A stretch of 9,274 bases of DNA, taken from assembly GCA_024643445.1 (NCBI GenBank), contig JAHEMX010000105.1:1-9274 (forward strand). Direction: 5' to 3'. The notes beneath the pieces were generated by a model that was not told the origin of the DNA, searched no databases, and saw only the letters and a list, made by a program, of their open reading frames with translations. Below are positions 1 through 4,469 of the stretch, piece by piece. The translations under genes were made by a program, and so were the position numbers. The stretch comes from Desulfobulbaceae bacterium. Lineage in GTDB: Bacteria > Desulfobacterota > Desulfobulbia > Desulfobulbales > Desulfocapsaceae. Position 1 is the first letter of the stretch; every line of letters begins with the position of its first letter.

Positions 1-560
1 GCTTAACCGGTTTTTTGGCCGCATCCTTGGCCGCGCGCTTCGTCTATCCCTCGATCGGTGCCGAGGGGGGGGCCTTCTACCTGATCCAGAGCTCACCGTT
101 AAGTCCGGCCCGCTTTTTCTTTTACAAATATCTCTTCTACCTTCTCCCCTTTTCCATCCTGACCCTTATCCTTATCGGGGTCTCCAACCACCTGCTGATG
201 ATCAGCGGACCGATGTGGTGGATTTCCATCTTCAGCGCCCTTCTCATCTGTATGACCGTGGTCGCCCTGGCGCTCGGTTTTGGCGCCATATTTGCGGACT
301 ACAATGCGGAGAACCGGGCCGCCGCCATGGGACCCGGCGCGGTATTCTACTTTTTCCTTGCCTTCAGCTACATACTGGCGGTCCTGCTGATAGGCTACCA
401 GCCAGCCTACCGGCTGGTAAAAAGTTCACTGCGTTCTTCCGGACTGCCGCTGTTTGATGCCATCATCATTGCCATCTGGGTGATCGGGGTGGCCCTGCTG
501 TCGTTTCTCATCGTCTACCTGGTCAGCCGCCGGGGAATCGCTGCCTTGCAGCCGAAATAA
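1..560 (+). CDS. ABC exporter membrane subunit, C-terminal part (5' end outside window)
   Basis: The reading frame is open from the left edge (first full codon at base 3) to TAA at 558-560, so only about the last 185 residues are present. An internal TTG at 15 could be mistaken for a start, but the upstream codons are also open. The visible part begins with a segment of the type RFVYPSIGAEGGAFYLIQSS, followed by PLSP and a Phe/Tyr-rich helix. This resembles the conserved core of the 'putative ABC exporter' membrane family (ABC_tran_2-like), in which a basic F-x-P-S/A motif and an S-PLS motif precede a transmembrane helix. Four strongly hydrophobic segments follow, and the protein ends with a short basic tail (SRRG...PK). 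It is probably an inner-membrane permease working with an ATPase encoded upstream, outside the window. Substrate unknown. The family call rests on pattern memory, not a search; integral membrane character is clear. Confidence 0.72.
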   Translation, partial: LTGFLAASLAARFVYPSIGAEGGAFYLIQSSPLSPARFFFYKYLFYLLPFSILTLILIGVSNHLLMISGPMWWISIFSALLICMTVVALALGFGAIFADYNAENRAAAMGPGAVFYFFLAFSYILAVLLIGYQPAYRLVKSSLRSSGLPLFDAIIIAIWVIGVALLSFLIVYLVSRRGIAALQPK

Positions 561-572
561 CACAGCTCGAAG

Positions 573-615
573 CGGGCAATGCGAGAAACGGGCAATGATG
601 CGAGAATGAACGGGC
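573..615 (+). repeat. Short direct repeats cgggcaat(gat)gcgagaa
   Basis: Two imperfect copies of cgggcaat...gcgagaa lie at 573-587 and 589-606 (the second carries three extra bases), and a third cgggc occurs at 611-615. All three cgggc words are complementary to the single gcccg at 648-652 inside the RNA-like region downstream, so three alternative pairings are possible; 610-615 with 648-653 is the longest (6 bp). They may be part of the 5' end of that structured element. Confidence 0.5.
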
Positions 616-636
616 GGCAGCCTCGCGTTAAAGAGG

Positions 637-730
637 TGAGACAGGTTGCCCGTCAAGGAGACGTGCGACTCACCATACTATGGTAGGTGAATCGCAAAAA
701 CAATGCAGCAGTGCGGACCGTGTCGAATCG
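637..730 (+). repeat. Tandem RNA-like unit, copy A
   Basis: Copy A aligns with 768-862. The first 26 bases (637-662 against 768-793) match at 22 positions; the 35-base tail (696-730 against 828-862) matches at about 26, with most differences being transitions. The intervening hairpin arms do not match in sequence. The hairpin in this copy is gcga-c-tcacc (665-674) with ggtga-a-tcgc (686-695), extended inside by tac/gta. Confidence 0.65.
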
Positions 731-767
731 TGATCGTGAAGCTGGCTAGCTCGAATATTTCACGAGT

Positions 768-862
768 TGAGACGGCTTGCGAGTCAAGGAGACTTGGGTG
801 AGGCGCTATACGTGATTGGCCTCACCCAAAAGCGACGCGGGATCGCGGACCGTATCGACTCG
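768..862 (+). repeat. Tandem RNA-like unit, copy B
   Basis: Copy B of the unit at 637-730. Its long hairpin is an uninterrupted stem, ttgggtgaggc (794-804) with gcctcaccc plus aa (819-829), with a 14-base loop. It also has an outer 7-bp pairing absent from copy A: gcgagtc (779-785) with gactcgc (857-863). A further small hairpin ccc-gaa-ggg follows at 863-871. Confidence 0.65.
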
Positions 863-885
863 CCCGAAGGGTGGAAGGTCTGGTC

Positions 886-918
886 TTTCAACAGTGAGTT
901 GAAAAGTACAAACTGTTG
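886..918 (+). other. Two mutually exclusive short hairpins
   Basis: tttcaac (886-892) can pair with gttgaaa (898-904). Alternatively caacagt (889-895) can pair with actgttg (912-918). The two 7-bp stems share bases and cannot coexist. No U-tract follows either stem, so neither looks like a standard intrinsic terminator. It lies just 3' of the tandem RNA candidate and may be part of its 3' end. Confidence 0.35.
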
Positions 919-920
919 CC

Positions 921-949
921 TTGACATCCACTAAATAACACCATGCAAT
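921..949 (+). promoter_or_regulatory. Weak candidate promoter pointing into fabL antisense
   Basis: An exact TTGACA (921-926) is followed 17 bases later by TGCAAT (944-949), 4 of 6 to the -10 consensus. It would transcribe rightwards against the 3' end of the fabL-like gene. No + strand gene follows, so it may be chance. Confidence 0.2.
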
Positions 950-1001
950 AGTTGCTATTGTTGGTTGCTTTTGCCCTTGTTTTTCCATGAAATATTCATG
1001 T

Positions 1002-1754
1002 CTAGCCCATGATGGCATAGCCGCCATCGACGGTTACCACCTGACCCTGGATCATATCAGCCAGGTTGCTGCAGAGAAAAAGGGTTACATCGGCGACATC
1101 CTCGGGCGTCGTCAGCCTGCCAAGCGGGGTTCTGCTCAGCGCATTTTCCAGTATCTCGTCACGATTGGGGAATTTCTTCAGGGCGTCGGTATCCACCGCG
1201 CCGGCGCTGACGGTATTCACCCGGATGCCACGGGGACCAAGTTCCACGGCCAGGTGTCGCACCAGTGATTCAAGGGCGGCCTTGGAAGCCCCTACCGTGG
1301 TATAATTGCGGATTGCCCGTATTGACCCCAGACTCGATACGGCAATAACCCGGGCGTTTTTTTTCATCAGGGGCAAGCCGAACTGAACCAGGCTCAGGAG
1401 GGCCCGTGCGTTGATATCCATGGCCCAGTTCCAATGCCGCTCGGTGAGTTCAAGCACCGGTTTGAGAACACCTGAGGCCGCATTGCTGACCAGCACGTCT
1501 ACACCGCCGAATTCTTCGGCAATAATGGCGAACATCGCTTTCACGTCGTTCTCTTTGGCAACATTCGCCTTGATAATCAGGCACCGCTGACCGTATTTCT
1601 CGACCTCTGCGGCAGTGTCCTGCGCATCCTGGCGATGCCGGACGTAGTTGACGACAATATCCATGCCATGCTCTGCAAGCCGGATCGCAATGGCACGCCC
1701 GATACCCCGGGACCCGCCGGTAATCAGTGCTACCCTTCCTCTCATGTTGAACAT
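1002..1754 (-). CDS. fabL: Enoyl-[acyl-carrier-protein] reductase, FabL type (SDR family)
   Basis: This 250-residue short-chain dehydrogenase/reductase closely resembles Bacillus FabL, the NADPH-dependent enoyl-ACP reductase of type II fatty-acid synthesis, along its whole length. Visible features are the Rossmann signature TGGSRGIG (residues 12-19), NAASG near 91-95, VSSLGSIR near 139-146, the catalytic pair Tyr151 and Lys158 (YTTVGASK), the segment AVDTDALKKFPNR and the end VDGGYAIMG. Length and catalytic numbering agree with B. subtilis FabL as remembered. The start at 1754 is preferred over an in-frame ATG at 1778 because GGGAGA lies 6 bases upstream of it, at 1761-1766; an ATG three codons further in is also possible. 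The stop is TAG with an in-frame TGA two codons later. It has its own promoter and a hairpin-rich leader, so it is probably transcribed alone. Other SDRs of the fabG or glucose-dehydrogenase groups are less likely given the FabL-specific stretches. Confidence 0.87.
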   Translation of the reverse strand: MFNMRGRVALITGGSRGIGRAIAIRLAEHGMDIVVNYVRHRQDAQDTAAEVEKYGQRCLIIKANVAKENDVKAMFAIIAEEFGGVDVLVSNAASGVLKPVLELTERHWNWAMDINARALLSLVQFGLPLMKKNARVIAVSSLGSIRAIRNYTTVGASKAALESLVRHLAVELGPRGIRVNTVSAGAVDTDALKKFPNRDEILENALSRTPLGRLTTPEDVADVTLFLCSNLADMIQGQVVTVDGGYAIMG

Positions 1755-1760
1755 TATCTT

Positions 1761-1853
1761 TCTCCCTTTCTGGAACATGTCCAGACTGCAGCATTCTCTG
1801 CAGTCACTCGGTCATTGTGCGCTCAGCCTGACAGGAAACTGATGAGCGCAGAT
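1761..1853 (-). promoter_or_regulatory. Hairpin-rich 5' leader of the fabL-like gene
   Basis: The predicted leader (start near 1853) contains three consecutive inverted repeats in transcription order. The first is tgcgctca/tgagcgca (1850-1843 with 1825-1818, 8 bp). The second is gactgcag/ctgcagtc (1805-1798 with 1791-1784, 8 bp, 6-base loop). The third is tctgga/tccaga (1785-1780 with 1774-1769, 6 bp), which shares two bases with the second and ends three bases before the ribosome-binding site. This may be a regulatory leader or protein operators; no known riboswitch family is recognised. Confidence 0.4.
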
Positions 1854-1859
1854 GCAACC

Positions 1860-1887
1860 ACTATAGTACTGAATTGATCAGCTTCAA
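1860..1887 (-). promoter_or_regulatory. Sigma70-type promoter of the fabL-like gene
   Basis: On the minus strand TTGAAG (1887-1882) and TATAGT (1865-1860) are separated by 16 bases. The -10 is 5 of 6 and the -35 is 4 of 6 to consensus. It lies about 105 bases upstream of the chosen start and just downstream of the DUF362 stop codon, so fabL can be expressed separately. Confidence 0.55.
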
Positions 1888-1915
1888 GGTCTGCTGCTGC
1901 AAAGTAAAAATGATG

Positions 1916-2848
1916 TCAGGCCCGGAGTGCAGCTATTGTCCTTCTCACTGAGCTTACTAAAAATCGAAAAGGATTAAAGGCGACCGGCTGCAGATCAGAT
2001 GGCGCTAGAAAACCTGAACCGTGAAAAGCGTCCGGGTGCAGAAACGGATAGATCAGCTTTTCAGGATCGCTGCCGTCCAGCCGGCGGCGCTGGGCTGCCC
2101 GCCATATGGGACAGCGGTGATGATCAAGCTCGAGTGCTGATAAAACCGCGGTATCAAGCGCAACCGGGTTCCGACTGCCGGCCAGACAGCCAAGGGCCAG
2201 GGGGTCACCGTTTACCGGGCCCTGCCGATGCATGGCTTCAATGCCGTCACAGATGGTTGCATGGGGGGGCAACAGCTCTATCAGGTCGAGCATCAGATCT
2301 GCAAATTTTGTATGGGAGGAGCCGTTTTTCATATGGGCCAGCGCCTTTCTCATGCCGACGACGATGCCAAAAAGATTTTTCACCGCTATGGTCATAAACA
2401 TCTGATTATGTGCCTTTATCCTCGGCAGGTTGACAAAAAGATCACAATCAAGCGCTTCCTCGGCGATGCCGACCGTGACGCCGTGGGAAAGATCGTACTG
2501 TTTCGCTGACTTGAACTCGACGACGGGAACTGCCAGCCGCTCAAGCAGCGGCATGATGCCCTGCCTTGTCAATACCTGCCGGGCCGTGCCGAGGGCGGGT
2601 GAATCACCAATGCGTACGCGCGCCCCGCGGTCGATGAGCCATTCCGCACAGGCAGCCAGAAATATACCGTTCGTGCAGCCAAGCGCTGGTCCCCGGCCAC
2701 TGATAAGGTTTGGTTTGAGCAGGACGGAAGATCCGCTGAAATGTGACGGAAAACCAAGAACGTTCCCGTAACGATCAAAATGGTCTTTCAGCTTATGTTT
2801 ACCATACGCCTGACAACTGGAAAAAAAGACCGTTGCATTATCTGTCAT
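1916..2848 (-). CDS. DUF362 family protein without ferredoxin domain
   Basis: This 310-residue protein has the hallmark motifs of DUF362: VLLKPNL (42-48), IGDSPALGTA (80-89), NLPRIKAHNQM (140-150) and VKNLFG (156-161), then a DGIEAMHRQGP stretch (200-211) that fits the usual D-G-x-x-x-M-x-G-x-GP segment. Many DUF362 proteins carry a 4Fe-4S ferredoxin segment; none is visible here, since the cysteines are scattered and form no CxxCxxC cluster. No signal peptide or transmembrane helix is seen, so it is probably cytoplasmic. The biochemical role of the family is not established. The ATG at 2846-2848 lacks a strong ribosome-binding site (only a weak GGA about 8 bases upstream), but the conserved family N-terminus begins at once, so the start is plausible. 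A terminator hairpin lies 40 bases upstream, which suggests that its promoter lies in the short stretch after it or that it depends on read-through. Confidence 0.82.
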   Translation of the reverse strand: MTDNATVFFSSCQAYGKHKLKDHFDRYGNVLGFPSHFSGSSVLLKPNLISGRGPALGCTNGIFLAACAEWLIDRGARVRIGDSPALGTARQVLTRQGIMPLLERLAVPVVEFKSAKQYDLSHGVTVGIAEEALDCDLFVNLPRIKAHNQMFMTIAVKNLFGIVVGMRKALAHMKNGSSHTKFADLMLDLIELLPPHATICDGIEAMHRQGPVNGDPLALGCLAGSRNPVALDTAVLSALELDHHRCPIWRAAQRRRLDGSDPEKLIYPFLHPDAFHGSGFLAPSDLQPVAFNPFRFLVSSVRRTIAALRA

Positions 2849-2887
2849 GTAACTATCCGATGAAAAATGAAGCCCAGCAACACGCAG

Positions 2888-2921
2888 AAAAGCCGGTTCC
2901 AGGAGGTGGAATCCGGCTTTT
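2888..2921. terminator. Bidirectional intrinsic terminator between serA and the DUF362 gene
   Basis: A 9-bp perfect stem, aaaagccgg (2888-2896) with ccggctttt (2913-2921), is extended inside by ttcc/ggaa with one bulged t, giving 13 pairs around a 7-base loop. A run of four Ts ends the stem on both strands. For the minus strand it would end transcripts from serA, whose stop is about 270 bases earlier. Alternatively, if the DUF362 promoter lies upstream of it, it could act as an attenuator. Confidence 0.75.
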
Positions 2922-3191
2922 CCAGGAGAAAGGAGAGAAGAGATTAAAGCAAAATAGTATATACATTTTCCGTGCCATATCTGAAAATAAAATCAATATT
3001 CAATAAATACAGATACATACAATTTTCAGTCTACATGTAAAATGATAAGATATCGGAATGATTAGTACAATTTTTTTTACCGAAACCATATTTACTGCAA
3101 AAGATGGATCGAAAAAGCGATAAATCGAGAACTTATCACATATAATAATTTTTACCAGTTGGGTAAGAATATTAATACCAGTTTGTCCCGC
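2922..3191. other. AT-rich non-coding spacer
   Basis: This stretch is markedly richer in A and T than the flanking genes. It contains an 8-T run near 3071-3078, an 8-base direct repeat taccagtt (3153-3160 and 3176-3183) and a small hairpin ttacc/ggtaa (3152-3156 with 3162-3166). On the + strand a perfect TATAAT occurs at 3141-3146, but it lacks a -35 and a gene to serve. No protein or known RNA gene is recognised. The minus-strand frame of serA stays open for 63 codons beyond its TAG through this spacer. Confidence 0.6.
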
Positions 3192-4376
3192 CTACTTGTC
3201 AAAGGTGATGATTCGGGTCCTGATCACGTTGTCATCATGCTTGATCTTGTTGACGATACTGTCGACCACATCCGTTTCCGTATCGATGATGTTATAGCCG
3301 ATTATTCCGTTCGACTCGTTCTTGAAGGAGTCAATATTAATATCGTGTGCCGCCAGTATCTTGGTGATGAAGGCGATCATCCCGGGCACATCGCGATTGA
3401 TGACAATCAACCGTGTCCTGACCCGATCAGAGGGAATTGTCTCAATATTGGGAAAGTTGACACTATTGGTGATATTTCCGTAGTACAGATAGTTGCGCAT
3501 TTCCCGTGCCGCCATGACGGCGCAGTTTTCCTCGGATTCCGTGGTGGAGGCGCCAAGGTGGGGTGTGAGCAGGATTTTCTCGTGTCCGATCAGTGTTTCT
3601 GTTGGAAAATCAGCTATATATCCGCTTAATTTTCCACGATCCAGAGCCGCGATGATGTCTTTCTCGTTGACGATCGGTCCCCGGGCATAGTTGACCAGAA
3701 GGGCGCCCTTTTTCATCCGCGCTATAAATTCGGCGTTTACCAGATCCTTCGTTTTTTCCATCAGCGGCAGATGAAGACTGACGATATCCGCGTCTGACAG
3801 CGCCTCATCAAGCGACTGGGTCAGTTCCACCTCCGGCAGAAGCATATGGATATTGGCCAGTGCCGGCTTCGGGTCAAAGCCCTTGACCCGCATATAGCGA
3901 TGAACACCTCCGTTTGCCAGTCTCACGCCGATCTGACCGAGACCGATAACCGTCAGCGTCTTCCCGGCAATCTCAACGCCCCTGAAAGCAGCCTTGCACC
4001 GCTCGACTTCCCCGCTGACCTCCTCGCCGCTGATTTCCATCAGAGATTCACAGAAGCGGATTCCCCGGTAGATGTTCCGCTGCCAGACACCGATCATCGG
4101 AAAAACAAGATCAACCACGGCGTTGGCATTCGCCCCGGGAGTATTGAAAACACAGATGCCGCGTTCCGTGGCCTTCGTTACCGAAATATTGTTGACGCCC
4201 GCACCGGCCCTGGCCACGGCAAGCAGGGAAGAATAGTCATCGGTGTTGACCCGGGAACTCCGCACCAGAATGCCTTGCGGGTCAGATTCATCCGCTGAGG
4301 CGGTGAAGTGTTTGCCAAGCAGCTCGAGCCCTTCCCGGGCAATGGTATTTATTGTTTTTATTCGGTAGACAGCCAC
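3192..4376 (-). CDS. serA: D-3-phosphoglycerate dehydrogenase with C-terminal ACT domain
   Basis: This enzyme of 394 residues oxidises 3-phosphoglycerate to 3-phosphohydroxypyruvate, the first step of serine synthesis, with NAD. The D-2-hydroxyacid dehydrogenase fold is clear: a substrate-side loop GAGVNNI (58-64), the nucleotide-binding GLGQIG (145-150), and the catalytic triad Arg232 (NYARGPIVNE), Glu260 (DFPTE) and His273 (TPHLGAST). An ACT domain follows from about 322 (LIVINRDVPGMIAFI...), which in SerA proteins binds serine for feedback inhibition. The GTG at 4376 is chosen over the upstream ATG at 4415 because AAAGGAG sits 6 bases before it and family members begin near YxIKTxN. The stop is TAG. 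It is transcribed from its own promoter at 4442-4469 and followed by an AT-rich spacer and a terminator. Related 2-hydroxyacid dehydrogenases lack the ACT tail, so the serA call is good. Confidence 0.88.
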   Translation of the reverse strand: MAVYRIKTINTIAREGLELLGKHFTASADESDPQGILVRSSRVNTDDYSSLLAVARAGAGVNNISVTKATERGICVFNTPGANANAVVDLVFPMIGVWQRNIYRGIRFCESLMEISGEEVSGEVERCKAAFRGVEIAGKTLTVIGLGQIGVRLANGGVHRYMRVKGFDPKPALANIHMLLPEVELTQSLDEALSDADIVSLHLPLMEKTKDLVNAEFIARMKKGALLVNYARGPIVNEKDIIAALDRGKLSGYIADFPTETLIGHEKILLTPHLGASTTESEENCAVMAAREMRNYLYYGNITNSVNFPNIETIPSDRVRTRLIVINRDVPGMIAFITKILAAHDINIDSFKNESNGIIGYNIIDTETDVVDSIVNKIKHDDNVIRTRIITFDK

Positions 4377-4441
4377 GATTGACTCCTTTTGCCTGACGGG
4401 CATGGCATAGCGCATGAAAGACAGAAAATCCGTTTCGCCCT

Positions 4442-4469
4442 ACTATAAGAAACCCGTGCGCAAGGTCAA
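4442..4469 (-). promoter_or_regulatory. Sigma70-type promoter of serA overlapping the upstream stop codon
   Basis: On the minus strand TTGACC (4469-4464) and TATAGT (4447-4442) are separated by 16 bases. The -35 is 5 of 6 and the -10 is 5 of 6 to consensus. The TGA inside the -35 is the stop codon of the radical SAM gene. The predicted transcript start near 4435 gives a leader of about 60 bases before the GTG. Confidence 0.65.

Larger units (their letters stand above)
607..870 (+). ncRNA. Candidate tandem structured RNA, two diverged copies, family unknown
   Basis: No convincing protein is encoded here. Two copies of one architecture follow each other. Order in each copy: a small hairpin (621-624/633-636; 748-753/763-768); tgagacRgSttgc; a 3-4 bp hairpin whose loop is AAGGA (651-663; 782-794); a long hairpin abutting it (665-695; 795-828, 10 bp, or 11 if 794-829 is used instead in the small hairpin's place); then AAAA and a roughly 35-base tail containing gcggaccgt and tcga. 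The long hairpin differs completely in sequence between copies yet both are well paired, and the AAGGA stem changes from CGTC/GACG to AGTC/GACT, a compensatory change. This conservation of structure over sequence suggests RNA. The strand is uncertain because hairpins read on both; + is preferred because the AAGGA loop and A-rich linker make sense there. It is not recognised as RNase P, tmRNA, SRP, 6S or a common riboswitch. No clear promoter or U-tract terminator was found. Confidence 0.5.

Noticed and set aside
607..870. Group II intron, IS end, integron attC or CRISPR explanation for the repeats
   Set aside because: No reverse transcriptase or transposase is nearby, no domain V-like motif, no attC core sites, and the two units are diverged and not regularly spaced short repeats.
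986..1000. Palindrome catgaa-ata-ttcatg after the fabL stop
   Set aside because: It has a six-base stem and no U-tract on the minus strand, so it is not a convincing terminator.
806..1027. Minus-strand open frame of 73 codons extending past fabL
   Set aside because: It overlaps the tandem RNA-like unit and the fabL 3' end, has no family resemblance and no ribosome-binding site.
3141..3146. Perfect TATAAT on the + strand
   Set aside because: It sits in AT-rich DNA with no -35 at the right spacing and no + strand gene downstream.
1002..3194. Genome-wide UAG reassignment as the reason for the TAG in the M1 gene
   Set aside because: fabL and serA both end in TAG exactly where their families end, so UAG acts as a normal stop here.
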